A stretch of DNA of 64,000 nt, taken from the NCBI RefSeq assembly GCF_048569485.1, contig NC_134354.1, positions 397,892,680 through 397,956,679 of the forward strand, in the 5' to 3' direction. Source of the DNA: Anomaloglossus baeobatrachus. Its lineage: Eukaryota; Chordata; Amphibia; Anura; Aromobatidae. Made by a program: the position numbers and the translations under genes. How positions within the stretch are numbered: the stretch's first letter is position 1; the number at the start of each line of letters is the position of its first letter. Under the pieces are notes generated by a model, which saw only the letters and a list, made by a program, of their open reading frames with translations, searched no databases and was not told the origin of the DNA. Below, piece by piece: positions 12,159 through 48,121 of this stretch.

Positions 12159-13839
12159 GGCTGGAGTCACACTTGCGATTAACTCGCATGAGTGCAATGC
12201 GAGAAAATCTCGCATTGCACTCAGACCAATGTTAAGCAATGAGTCAGCTCAGATCTGCTATTTTTTTCTCAGTCCCAATCGGACTTTTTTTCTCAGTCCC
12301 AATCGGACTAAGGAAAAAAAAAAATAAATAAAAATCGCAGCATGCTGCGTTTTGGTGAGTTTCTCAAGCGAGTCACTGCAATGCAAGTCTATGGGTGCGT
12401 GAAAATAAACAGATGGCACACGGACAATCCCAGTGACATGCATTTTTATAAATACATTTATCTCATGTTGCAGAAAACACTGGAAATGAGTGAGGTCTGT
12501 CGATGTCGGTCAATCTCTATCTCTGTCAGTCGGTCTCTCCCTCTCGGTCTCTATTCTCTCTCTGTCGGTCTCTCCCACCCCCTCTCTCATACTCACCGAT
12601 CCCCGATCACCGATGCGGAGCTGCACGGCTGTCACAAAGCTCCAGCAGCTTTTCATCTTTTGAAAAAGCCGGCCGCTCATTATTCTATCTAGTATCCACT
12701 GCTTTCCCCGCCCACCGGCGCCTATGATTGGTTGCGGTCAGACACGCCTCCACGTTGAGTGACAGCTGTCTCACAGCTGCCGGGGGGGGGGGGGGGCGCT
12801 ATATCGTGCAGTAAATTAAATAAATAATTAAAAAAAAACGGCGTGCGGTCCTCCCCAATTTTCATACCAGCCAAGGTAAAGCCATACGGCTGGAGGCTGG
12901 TATTGTCAGGATGGGGAACCCCACGTTATGGGGTAAAAATATCAGCCAGCAGCCGCCCGGAATTGCCGCATCCATTAGATGCGACAGTCCCGGGACTGTA
13001 CCCGGCTCATCCCGAATTGCCCTGGTGTGGTGGCAAACGGGATAATAAGGAGTTAATGGCAGCAGCCCATAGCTGTCACTAAGTCCTAGGTTAATCATGG
13101 CAGGTGTCTCCCTGAGATACCTTCTATGATTAACCTGTAAGTTAAAGAAAATAAAGACAAACACCCAAAAATCCTTTATTTTAAATAAATGACACCCTCT
13201 TTCACTACTTTATTCAAGTCCCCAAATACCCCTCCAGGTCCGACGTAATCCACAGAGGTCCCAAGACACTCATCTCTGCTACATCAGAAACTGACAGAGA
13301 GCGGCCACAGACCACGACCGATCTCTGTGAGCTCCCCGCAGCAACTGAGGCGATGTGCGCTATCAGCGATGACGTCACTCAGGATACCCGCGGCCACAGA
13401 TCTCAGCGGGAGGACTTCAGCTGTGGCCGGGGGTGACCTCAGTGACGGCAGCGCCGATAGCGCAGATCACTTCAGTGACTCAGGGGATTTTCAGTCACCG
13501 GTGAGACCTTCACCGGTGACCGAAAATCAGGCCATGACACACAGACAGAGCCGGGGGATGACAATGAAGTCGGGTGAAGTTCATCCAACTTCATTCTAAT
13601 CGCATGGCTATGTCTGTGTCTGCTGTCAGCGGCCATGTAGCAGAGCTGAATGGCAGAGGACATAGCTGCTGAGAATAAAAACAGATCACACACTGATTGC
13701 ACATGGACTACAATCATGAGAAAAATCACAGAATCGCATTGCTGTTGTATTGAACACTGATCAACACTCGGACAGTGCTCATTCTACTTTCTAGCATGAG
13801 AATCAGTCCGATTTTACACTCGCAAGTGTGATTCCAGCC
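12159..13839. mobile_element. Large MITE, GGCTGGAGTCACACTTGCG type, carrying a shared core
   Basis: Ends ggctggagtcacacttgcga and tcgcaagtgtgattccagcc, with TTA on both sides (12156-12158 and 13840-13842). Inside the termini lie (c)tcgcattgcactcagacc-type subterminal repeats. The central part, about 12480-13680, is a core found in opposite orientation in the MITE at 14850-16532 and in a MITE of another terminal family at 31336-33076. It contains a consensus-like splice donor in reverse (12586-12600). Confidence 0.75.
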
Positions 13840-13842
13840 TTA

Positions 13843-14207
13843 GGCCGGCTTCACAATTGCGATTAACTCGCACGAGTGTAATGCGAGAAATTCTCGCATT
13901 GCACTCGGACCCATGTTAATCAATGAGGCAGCTCCTATCTGCTATTTTTTTTCTCAGTCCAAATTGGACTGAAAAAAAAAAAAAAAAAAAAAAAAAAATA
14001 ATCACAGCATGCTGTGTATCCATTTTTCTCAATACATTTCACGCATGTAGCAGAGAACGCTGTAAATGCTCCTGTACATAACATTACATGAGTAGCAGCT
14101 GCTGAGGGTGAAAACTGACTGCACACTGATGAAAAGTGATTAGACATCGTCCGACATTCTGGCATGAGAATCGGATCGATTTTACACTCGCAAGTGTGAT
14201 TCCAGCC
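13843..14207. mobile_element. MITE, GGCCGGCTTCACA type
   Basis: Ends ggccggcttcacaattgcg and cgcaagtgtgattccagcc; TTA at 13840-13842 and 14208-14210. It shares its left TTA with the preceding MITE. A run of about 26 A residues lies near 13973-13998. Subterminal sequence resembles the larger neighbour. Confidence 0.75.
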
Positions 14208-14210
14208 TTA

Positions 14211-14795
14211 CACAGTATTCTGCTGCAGATTTTCCACGTCCAGTATGAATGTACCCCAAGCAATGACCGCTATTAATGCCTACACTCCTGCTGTACCTTT
14301 TTTGCTGCTCCTCATCATTTGCCACTTCTGCTGCCATCAGCTATTATGGTAGCTACACGCAGCATGGATTTTTTCCGTTACAAATCTACATGTTACATGT
14401 CAATTAGCCCAATTTATTCATTTCACCCTATAGATTGCAAAGGGTTGAATCTGCAATACAAGTCTGTAGAAAATATTGATTCTCGGCAGATTTTAAACTC
14501 TCCGCCACGCAGAAATTGCCAGGTGGAGCTATTTTGCACAGACTAGGTAGGATTTGTTAAAACCTCATACACATGGCTGCTGTAAATTTTCTGCACACAT
14601 ACTGTATATTCCATGTGCCTTGAAGCTCAGTTATTTTGGAGATTCGTATGTTATTTTGTTACCCTATATCACTGATCGCTTCCTTGGAAATACCCTGATG
14701 ATTTCTGGTAACTACCGTAGAGAGGAGTTTGTTTTGTAAATAGGGCTATGCAAGTTCAAGGCTGAGCAAAAAAGTAATTGGTTGCTATGGGTATC
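14211..14795. other. Intergenic spacer without recognised features
   Basis: No terminal repeat or coding frame is supported. It separates the TTA-linked MITE chain from the next nested MITE pair. Confidence 0.4.
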
Positions 14796-16912
14796 AAAGG
14801 GAATCTGTCACCAGGCTTTTGCCACCTAAACTGAGAAAAGCATACTTTAGGCTGGAAACACACTTATGCGTGTAAAATCGGTCCGAGTTGCATGATAAAA
14901 AGTCGGACGATTTCAGTTCACGTTAAGATCAGTGTGCAATGCAACTGCACTGCGATCCTGGGATTTTTCTCATGATTGCAGTGCGTGTTTTATGCGTATG
15001 GGATCCGTTTTTACGGTCATCTGCCATTCAGCTCTGCTACATGGCCGCTGACAGCAGCCACAGACAGAGCCGCGCGATCAGAATGAAGTTGGATGAACTT
15101 CACCCGACTTCATTGTCATCCCGCGGCTCTGTGTGTGGCATGGCCTGATTTTCGGTCACCGGTGAAGGTCTCAATCCCCTGAGTGACCACAGTGATCTGC
15201 GCGATCAGCGGTGCCGTCACTGAGGTTACCTGCAGCCACAGCTAAAGTCCTCCACATGAGATCTGTGGCCGCGGGTAACCTGAGTGACGTCATCACTGAT
15301 AGCGCGACTCACTTCAGTCGCTGCGGGGAGCTCACAGAGAGCGGTCATGGTCTGTGACTGTTCTCTGTCAGCTTCTGATGTAGCAGAGCTGACAGAGTCG
15401 AGAGACCTCTGTGGATTACGTCAGACATGGAAGGGTATTTGGGGGTCTTGAATAAAGTGGTGAAAGAGGGTGGGGTTTTTTTTATTTATTTATTTCAAAT
15501 AAAGGATTTTTTGGTGTATATGTCTTCATTTTCTTAAACTTACAGGTTAATCATGGAAGGTATCTCGGGGAGACGCCTGCCATGATTAATCTAGGACTTA
15601 GTGGCAGCTATGGGCTGCTGCCATTAACTCCTTATTACCTCGATTGCCACCGCACCAGGGCAATTCGAGATGGCCGGGTACAGTCCCGGGACTGTTGCAT
15701 CTAATGGATGCGGCTATTCCGGGTGGCTGCTGGCTGATATTGTTAGGGGGGTTGGCTCCCCATAACGTGGGGCTCCCCATCCTGACAATACTAGCCTTTA
15801 GCCGTGTGGCTTTAACCTGGCTGGTATTATTAAAATTGGGGGGAACCGCACGCCGTTTTTTTTTTTTAAATTTATTTATTTTACTACATGATATAGACCC
15901 GCCCACCAGCAGCTGTGATTGGTTGCAGTGAGATAGCTGTGACTCATCGTGGGGGCGTGTGACTGCAACCAGTCATAGGCGCCAGTGGGCAGGTAAAGCA
16001 GGGAATACGAGATTGAATAATGAGCGGCCGGCTTTTTCAAAAGAGAAGCCGCCGAAGCAGTGTGAACGCCATGCAGCGCCGTGCTGGTGATCGGGGATCG
16101 GTGAGTATGAGAGTGGGGTGGGAGGAATAGACCGACATGGACAGAGAGAGAGACCGACCGACCGAGAGAGAATAGAGACCGACTGACAGAGATGATTGAC
16201 CGACATTGTGAGACCTCACTCATTTCCAGTGTTTTGTGAAACATGTGATAAATGTATTTAGAAAAACGAATGTCACTAGGATGGTATGAGTGCCGATCCG
16301 TGAGACATCTGTTTATTTACCCACTCCCATAGAGTTGCATTGGAGAGACTCGCGCGAGAAACTCTCCAAAACGCAGCATGCTGCGATTTTTTTTCCTCAG
16401 TCCGATTTGGACTGAGAAGAAAAAAAAAAAAAACAGATGGGAGCTGCCTCATTGATTAACATGTGTCCGAGTGCAATGCAAGAATTTCTCGCATTGCACT
16501 ACTGCGAGAAAATCGCAAGTGAGAAGCCGGCCTTAGACACATAGGCCCTGATTCCAGTGATATCTCACTTATGGGGCTGCTTGCTGTAGTTTTGATAAAA
16601 TCACTGTTTTAATTAGCAGAAAATTATAACACTAGATAACTAGTAAACCTGCTGTCAGGTAGTTAAGCATAGTCATGAGGTCTACATAACCCAATCCCAC
16701 AGCACTGGAGTGGCAGCTTTCTGTTTAAACTGTACAAGAGCAGAAAAGTGACAATCGATGCTGTGGAAGGGACAATACTGAGAACTGGAAGATTGGCAGC
16801 AGATAAGTAATTTTACCAAAATAACAGCAAGCAGCTCCATAAGTGATACATTACTGGAGTCAGGATCTCTGCTTTCAGATAGCGTAGCAAAACCTGGTGA
16901 CAGATTCTTTTT
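14796..16912. mobile_element. Older MITE shell, AAAGGGAATCTGTCACCAGG type, split by insertion
   Basis: The left end aaagggaatctgtcaccagg (14796) pairs with the right end cctggtgacagattcttt (to about 16912). The outer halves, 14796-14846 and about 16536-16912, are separated by the younger TTA-flanked MITE at 14850-16532. A related, uninterrupted copy lies near 20911-21320. Confidence 0.65.
14850..16532. mobile_element. MITE nested in the older shell, carrying the shared core
   Basis: Bounded by TTA at 14847-14849 and 16533-16535. The left end is ggctggaaacacacttatgcg, whereas the right end (cgcaagtgagaagccggcc) belongs to the 12159-type terminus, so its two ends come from different subfamilies. 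Its core, about 15010-16240, is the reverse complement of the core at 12480-13680 and includes atcggtgagtatgag (16097-16111). Confidence 0.65.
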
Positions 16913-17474
16913 AAAAGGAGAACTCTTGGAAGATATATATAAAAATAAAATAAAATATAAAAAGTCTAATGACCATGCTCTCAGACTATAACAATGAGAT
17001 GCATAGTGCTGTTACTGTACCTATAAGTCAGTGTAGCGCTGGAGCCACTTCTTGTTGTTCCTCCTTACTTCTGGGATGTTACACATCAGGGTGCATGGCC
17101 TGCTCCCTGAAGTTATTAACAGTCAAACCCCAGTAATATCTGATATAGAAAGATCGTAACAGTCAGCCCCCCTGGTAATAACAGCAGGAAGCATGCCACA
17201 CCCCCTGATGTGTGATGTAACATCCCAGAAGGGAGCGGGAGCAGCAAGGAGCCACTGCAGCATTATACTAAATTACAGGAACAGCATTATGGATTTCATG
17301 GTTACTGTTTGAGGGCATGGCCATTACAAGTTTTTAATCTCTTTATCCCTTTAAGATCTCCTCTTTGTGTGTTACCATTTGTGACTCTAGCCAATTATAA
17401 TATGATAATACAATATATTAGAAAAGATTTTGAAAATACATGCCACTATCATCAATATACCACATATAACAAAA
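16913..17474. repeat. Degenerate foldback remnant and AT-rich spacer
   Basis: Two inverted segments (about 17035-17105 and 17190-17270) pair around ttctgggatgttacacatcagg and its diverged complement. The ends are not recognisable, so this is probably an old MITE. Nothing else is visible. Confidence 0.45.
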
Positions 17475-17622
17475 TTAAAAAGGAGTTCTCCTGGGTTCGG
17501 GCGCAAGGCTGCGTGACTGCAAACTTGTGCATCCTCACAGCGCAGTGTACACACTGTCAGGATACTCTGGTGCTGTGAGTGGATTGTCATGTGACTGTAT
17601 GTATGCGATTCATTTTGAAATA

Positions 17623-18607
17623 CCATATTTTTCGGACCATAAGACGCACCCTGGTTTTAGAGGAGGAAAATACAATTTTAAGCAAAAAATGTGGTCATGA
17701 CACACTTATGGGGTGAGGATCTGCTGCTGACACTGTTATGGGGGTAATGTCCCCAAATTCTCTACTAAGGTACCCCATCCTGGTTAAGATCCTCCTGCCT
17801 TGTATATGATCCCCATCCTTGTATATATGTCCATCATCCTGGTATATATTCCCATCCTGCTATATGCTGCCATCATGGTATAGCCCCCATCCTGCTACAT
17901 ACCGCCATCCTGGAACATGCCCCCATCCTGCTATATCCCCCCCATCCATCCTGCTATATCCCCCCCATCCATCCTGCTATATCCCCCCATCCATCCTGCT
18001 ATATGGCCTGTATCCTGTGGTACACAAAAAAAAAAATAAAAGTTTATACTCACCTTTCCTCGCTCCATGCAGCATCACTCCTCCAGTCAGTGCCAGCAGC
18101 AGCGCCGCTGACCTGTGTGGAGCCGTCACCATTGTCTGCAGCATCGCTCATCCTCCTGTCTGCCTGTCAGCTGACCTGTATGGAGACTAGCGGTGCGCAA
18201 AGGGATGGATGGAAACAGGAGAAGATCGCAATGCTGCAGGACAACGGTGACGGGTGAGTATACTTATTCACTGCACCTGGCGCTGATGATGATACGCAGT
18301 TGCCAGGGGTGATCATGCGGGCCGGCTCTTTACTATACGCGCACCCCCCGCCCACCTGTCAGCGCTGGCTTCAGCGCTGAGGGATGATGGGCGGGAGGAT
18401 GGGCATGCATATGAAATGAGCGGGCCCGCATGCTCAGTCCCGCATGCTCAGGGCAGGCTGCTACAGCCTGCTCATGCCACAGATGACCCGCTCCACCTCA
18501 GCACCCTCATTCCCCGCAGTCACATTCAGACTATAAGACGCACCCCCCACTCCCACCCCATATTTGGGGGGGGGGGGAAAGTGCGTCTTATAGTCCGAAA
18601 AATACGG
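17623..18607. mobile_element. TA-flanked non-autonomous element with ccgtatttttcgg ends
   Basis: The left end ccatatttttcggaccataa and right end ttatagtccgaaaaatacgg are inverted copies flanked by TA (17621-17622, 18608-18609). The inner terminal motif is aagacgcaccc / gtgcgtctta. The interior holds a minisatellite (17770-18003), two divergent consensus splice-donor motifs (18045-18056 minus, 18252-18262 plus) and a poly-G tract. The element at 40976-42073 is a cousin of the same design. Confidence 0.75.
17770..18003. repeat. Minisatellite, ~20-26 bp, 'catcctgctatatcccccc'
   Basis: About ten copies of a variable motif (catcctg.tatat.cccc). The last three, spanning 17930-18003, are nearly identical, which suggests recent expansion there. 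It lies entirely inside the TA-flanked element. Confidence 0.8.
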
Positions 18608-18643
18608 TAGGCCATGCACATCTAGTCTAGTGCAAATCGCTAA

Positions 18644-19169
18644 AGCCCCTTTCACACATCAGTTTTTTGCCATCAGTCACAATCTGTTTTCTTGATGGAT
18701 CGGTCGCAGATTGTGGCTAAACTGATGCGATGGATCCATTTTTCAACGGATCTGACTAGCTGGGGGCTAAATAATAATTGGAGCATGCTCAGTTAAAAAA
18801 AATAAAACACAAACCCCGAAATCCCTTGCCAGATTCCGTCATTTAACGGATGACAACGGATCCTAGCGCCCATAGGCTTCCATTCTACCAAACAACGGAT
18901 GGAACGGATCCGTCGCTGTCAGTTTATTCGGTTTACACGAAAAACGTTACTGTGGACGTGGTCTCCGTTCGACGGACAAACATTTTTCGACGGATCCGTC
19001 GGACGACAGATGAAACGTGAGGCTATCCGTCTCAAATACAAGTCAATGAAAAAAAAAAAAATGAAAAAAAAAAACGGATCCAGCGGCATCAGTTGCTGGA
19101 TCACTTTTTTTTTTTCAAAATTCAACGGGTTTTGACTGATGGCATAAGAACTGATGTGTGAAAAGGGCC
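18644..19169. mobile_element. Foldback MITE, (A)GCCCCTTTCACACATCAG type
   Basis: Ends agcccctttcacacatcag and ctgatgtgtgaaaagggcc, flanked by TAA (18641-18643, 19170-19172). The interior is full of cggatccgt-type palindromic motifs. Same family as 11413-11848. Confidence 0.8.
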
Positions 19170-19298
19170 TAACTTACAGTCACGTGCCTGACTGCTCCCG
19201 AATCCTGACAACATGCACTCTGTGTTCTGTGAGGATTCCCAAGGCTACAGTCAAGAGTCACTGCAGACTTGGGCCTCAAGCCTAGACAATCCCTTTAA

Positions 19299-19553
19299 TT
19301 CCGAAATTTAAATTTAAGCGAAAACTACTTATTTTTTCCCATTTTCTGATAACTGCTTTTTTCATTCTCTTTACATAGGTTACAAAGAACATTTGCTAAA
19401 TATCCTAAGAGAATTGACATGGCACATTAATAAAACTTTTTCCTTGGCATTTTGTGTGCGCAACTAGAATAATCTCCTAGAAGAAGTGGTTTCGGATAGG
19501 AATGTTACGTGCAAGTAATTGTGACAATTTGTTCATCTTATTTGAACATTTTA
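19299..19553. other. Spacer downstream of MGST3
   Basis: AT-rich sequence between the MITE block and the MGST3 polyadenylation signal. It probably includes the transcript cleavage region just below 19550. No other feature is seen. Confidence 0.5.
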
Positions 19554-19559
19554 TTTATT
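19554..19559 (-). terminator. MGST3 polyadenylation signal AATAAA
   Basis: On the minus strand AATAAA occurs about 75 nt after the MGST3 stop codon and is followed by AT-rich sequence. This gives a very short 3' UTR; cleavage is expected near 19530-19545. Spacing and sequence are standard for vertebrate mRNA 3' ends. Confidence 0.75.
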
Positions 19560-19632
19560 GTGTAAAAAGAGGTGAATAATGTGAAGATGTACATTTCTTC
19601 ATTCAGTGCGATTGATTGAAAAAGCACAAGTA

Positions 19633-44526
<24,894 letters not shown>

Positions 44527-44552
44527 GTTGTCTCCCTGGTACCGAGCTCCTG
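44527..44552 (-). other. MGST3 5' UTR piece with candidate splice acceptor
   Basis: Upstream of the ATG the minus strand reads cctctgctcag/gagctcgg, a pyrimidine-rich tract and AG 23 bases before the start codon. Mammalian MGST3 has a non-coding first exon, so transcription probably starts further upstream, beyond 44600. I cannot identify that exon or a promoter. Confidence 0.55.
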
Positions 44553-45518
44553 AGCAGAGGATACAGGGCACAGCGCTGGGTATACTGTGGGAACCCTATG
44601 TATTACTGCCTGGGTGAGCCCTATAGAGGGGAGTGGCGTCCTGGACTCCAGCCTTATCTGAGCTGCTTTACATCTATGCTAAAGGCCACAGCAGTAACCA
44701 GCGCATAGTGACTCAGCAGTGTGGCCTGGCTCTCTGATATGTGCTTGTGGCTCACATCTATATGAAGAGCCTTTCATACTGCCTGTCTTGCTGTGTTCTT
44801 TCTAGAAGTGTTCTGATACAGGATAGGGCTGGGGGGCAGAAAAGCAAATGCCCCCCGGGCTGCTCCCCCAGCAGCTGTGCAGGGCCGCCTGTGTCTTGTT
44901 TGGCGCACTGCGTGATGGCCATCACTTTAGGGGCTCTTCTCCACTGGCGGTTTTTTTTTGTGATTCCCATCGCATGTAAAAATGGATTGCGATCTGTCAA
45001 AGGATTTCCTATGATGCAGTCTCCTTTTCCCCGTTTTGTTACGACTCTACACGGGCTCACCTTGAAATCGCAGCATGCTGCGATTTCACCGAGTCTCAGC
45101 TCTCTCACCCCCATTCAATCCTATGCAAGTGAGAAAAAAGGTCACAATCCGGGTGGCATGCGCATGTCATACAGATGGCATACGCATGTCACACGGATCC
45201 TTGACACTTGCATACCGCGTCAGACTGGCTACCGAAAGAATCTCCAGTAATACCAGGCCTGGCCGCGGTTACATGCACTGAACTCCGGAGCTGTCACCTG
45301 AGCTACAGAGTGCAGCATGAACAGCGAGCGCCGAGTGATTGATTCCCCGGCGATTGCTGTTCAGTTCAGCACAGCTGCAGACAGACCAGACTGATTTCTG
45401 GAGCTCAGGTGACAGCTCCGGGGTTTAGTGTATGTAACTGCGGCCAGGCCTGGTATTACTGGAGATTCCTCCGGTAGCCAGTCTGACGCGGTATGCATAA
45501 ACACTCACATAGCACCCA

Positions 45519-46723
45519 TGTGACGCCCTGGGGTCACAGGTCACAATATCACACGCACCCCACATTCCCTGCAGGTACACAAAGCTAACCCAAAATCCTT
45601 GTTGCCTTCCTCCAGGGGCTGATGTCCACACCAGGGGGTGGGCCAGGCGGTTGGCTCCGCCCACCGAGGAGTTCACAGCCCTGGAGGCGGGAAAACCAGG
45701 CAGTTAAGCTAGGGTAGTGAAGGAGTAAACAGTGAAGTGGTAAAGGAGGACAGTAAGAGTGGCGACAGTAAAGAAACAGTTAAGAAAGCCTGAAGTTGGT
45801 CCGGGTGTGTGCCCCGGACTGTGACAGCAAGGTCAGCAGACAGCAGTGATAGTCTGCAGGGGGACTGCTTGGAGGTTGCTGGAAGGACCGCGGACGGGTG
45901 GTGACCCGGCGGTACCGGAGCAGTATACGAAGAACAGTCAGCACCAGGGCAGGGGCCTTTCGGATCCCGGCAAGGCTAGGAGTCGCCATAATTTGCTAAA
46001 TCCGTCAGTGAAGGGGACCTCTGTCTCCTAACAACCAAGTCCCGATTGAAGGCAACAGCCCCGACCGTGAAGGGGAGACACCGCCACCGCCAGGGCACCA
46101 GTTTCCCGGGGCCAGCGCCTGCGGGCAAAGTAGGGCTCCTTCGGCCCAGATTGAAGCCGAGGAGTGGGTAACCGGTGGGGACCCATCGCTACCAAGAGAC
46201 TTTACATAGGTGCAGGGAAGAGACCGTCACCGCTAACTGCAGGGAACCGCAGCACCGTAACCGTCCGAGGGACCCGTCCAACCAGCCATTTGTTTACCGA
46301 GAACTGTGTCGTGTTTACTGGCTGAGTGAGTACCTCCGTGCCGTGCGGCACAGCGCTGCCCCTGCGCCCCTGCACCTCCACAGGCCCCATACCCGCCTGT
46401 CCACCATACCAACCCCATCACTGGGCCCTGGGAGCACCAAGACCCCTACCCACGGAGGGGCAAATCAACAACTGGCTGCTCCGTACCAGCACTCCCGGGC
46501 TTCCCAAACAGAGCAGCGGTGGTGTCCACTCAATCACTACAGCCGTGGGTGGCGTCACGGACAATAAACTATCCCACAACCCAATCCCCTTTCACTCACG
46601 GGCGAGGAGCGCCGCTCGAGTCCCCGGGATCCGGCCCATCGCTCGAGCCACCGAGCAGCAGCAGCCGCAGCAGCCGGACCCGAGCAGTGGGAGAGCGCGG
46701 CGTCCCCTCCTCCGCCCGCGACA
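45519..46723 (+). mobile_element. LTR-like element, solo (subfamily C, copy 1)
   Basis: 1205 bp, starts TGTGACGCCCTGG, ends CCGCCCGCGACA; CCCA duplicated at 45515-45518 and 46724-46727. Internal landmarks: ccttgttgccttcctccagg, tggctgagtgagtacc, ccgtgggtggcgtcacggac followed by aataaa, and cgctcgagtccccgggatcc. TG..CA ends, a poly-A-type signal and a 4-bp duplication suggest a solo LTR fossil. No reliable coding frame. Confidence 0.65.
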
Positions 46724-46738
46724 CCCACATGACGCTCG

Positions 46739-47917
46739 TGTAGCGGCCTGGACAAGCCAGGACATCACAGGTACTACACCAACACACCCCACACCCCGGC
46801 AAGGCACACCTAAGTCAAACACAAATCCTTGTTGCCTTCCTCCAGGGGCTGATGTCCACACCAGGGGGTGGGCCAGGCGGTTGGTCCCACCCACCGAGGA
46901 GTTCACAGTCCTGGAGGCGGGAAAAGGAGGCAGATTAGTTGTGGAGTTTGAAGTTGGAGGAAGTGAAGTGTGGTAGTGGAGGAACAGTCTGACTGCGTCC
47001 GGGTGTGTGGCCCGGACGGTACAGCAAGGTTGGCAGACGGTGGTGACCGTCTGCAGGAGAGGCCGATTGGAGTGAGCTGTAAGGACCGTGGACGGGTGGT
47101 GGCCCGGCGGTACCGGACCAGTGAACAAAGAGAAGCCAGCACCATCCGGCAGGGCTTACGGACCTCGACAAGGCTAGGAGTCGTAGGTTGAATTTGTCAA
47201 ATCCGTTAGCGAAGGGAACCTTCTGGGTTTCCCAGCAGTCAAGTCCCGATAGAAGGCGACAGCTCAAACCGTGACGGGAAACACAGTCACCGCCAAGGCT
47301 AAAGTTCCCAGGGCCAGAGCCTGCGGGCAAAAGGGGCTCCTTCTGCACCCATCCAAGCTGGGGAGCGGGTTACCGGTGGGAACCCATTGGAACCGTACAC
47401 ACTACACAGGTGCAGGGAAAGGCAGTCACCATCAACCTACCGGGAGCAGAAACCACCGCAGCCGTCAGTGGGCCCCGTCCATCCAGCCGTGTGTTTTACC
47501 AAAGACTGTGTCTTCGTGATTGGCTGAGTGAGTACTACCGTGCCGTGCAGCACAGCACTGCCCCCGCGACCCTGCACCTCACGAGACCCCGTAACCCGCC
47601 TGCCATCCATCCTTACCCCTCACCGGGCCCCGGGACAACCAACCCCCCTACCCACGGAGGGGAGAACCAACATCCAAGCTGCTCCCTGTCATCGCTCCCA
47701 GGATCCCCGTCCAGAGCAGCGGTGGTGTCACAACCTCACCACAACCGTGGGTGGCGTCACGGACAATAAATCCCCAAAACCATTCCCCTTTTCACTCACG
47801 GGCGAGGAGCGGCGCTCGAGTCCCCGGGATCCGGCCCACCGCTCGCGCCACCACTGAGCAGCAGCAGCTGGACCCGAGCAGTGGGAGAGCGCAGCGTCCC
47901 CTCCTCCGCCCGCGACA
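46739..47917 (+). mobile_element. LTR-like element, solo (subfamily C, copy 2)
   Basis: 1179 bp, starts TGTAGCGGCCTGGACAAGCC, ends CCGCCCGCGACA; CTCG duplicated at 46735-46738 and 47918-47921. Collinear with copy 1 along its length, but with its own target duplication, so it is a separate insertion 15 bases from copy 1. Long frames in both copies come from GC-rich composition. Confidence 0.65.
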
Positions 47918-48121
47918 CTCGCATGTCATACGGATGCTATGTGAGGAAAAAAACACACCATATGCAGACCACACGCAGGACATACACAGGACACTCGACT
48001 CACATTTTGAGTAGAGTATCGCTGTGATTTATAAAACGCAAGTGGAGAAGCGCCCTAGCAGACATTGTCGCACAGTGTCTGTTGGTAGTGATGCAGATAG
48101 GCCGGCACAGAAGAAGAATTA

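Larger units (their letters stand above)
17475..19298. mobile_element. Outer TTAA-flanked MITE split by two later insertions
   Basis: The left part (from aaaggagttctcctgggttc near 17479) aligns with the reverse complement of the right part ending at 19294 (gacaatcccttt): both contain ctgtcaggat, cctcacag and a gtgactg stretch. TTAA lies at 17475-17478 and 19295-19298. The elements at 17623-18607 and 18644-19169 sit inside it, so it is the oldest of the three. Confidence 0.6.
44930..48055. mobile_element. Outer MITE shell, GGGGCTCTTCTCCACTGGCG type
   Basis: The left end ggggctcttctccactggcg pairs with the right end acgcaagtggagaagcgccc; TTA at 44927-44929. The inner arms contain acgcatgtcacacggat-like words and a foldback at 45205-45500 (gtaataccaggcctggccgc and its complement). 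Two LTR-like elements at 45519-47917 are inserted near its centre. Confidence 0.6.

Noticed and set aside
46326-47128. Frames of 178-216 codons on both strands near 46.3-47.1 kb
   Set aside because: They lie across two solo LTR-like elements of high GC content, and the matching frame is not kept in copies 2 and 3.
45519-47917. One retroelement with two LTRs flanking a tiny interior
   Set aside because: Each copy has its own 4-bp duplication (CCCA, CTCG), so they are separate insertions.
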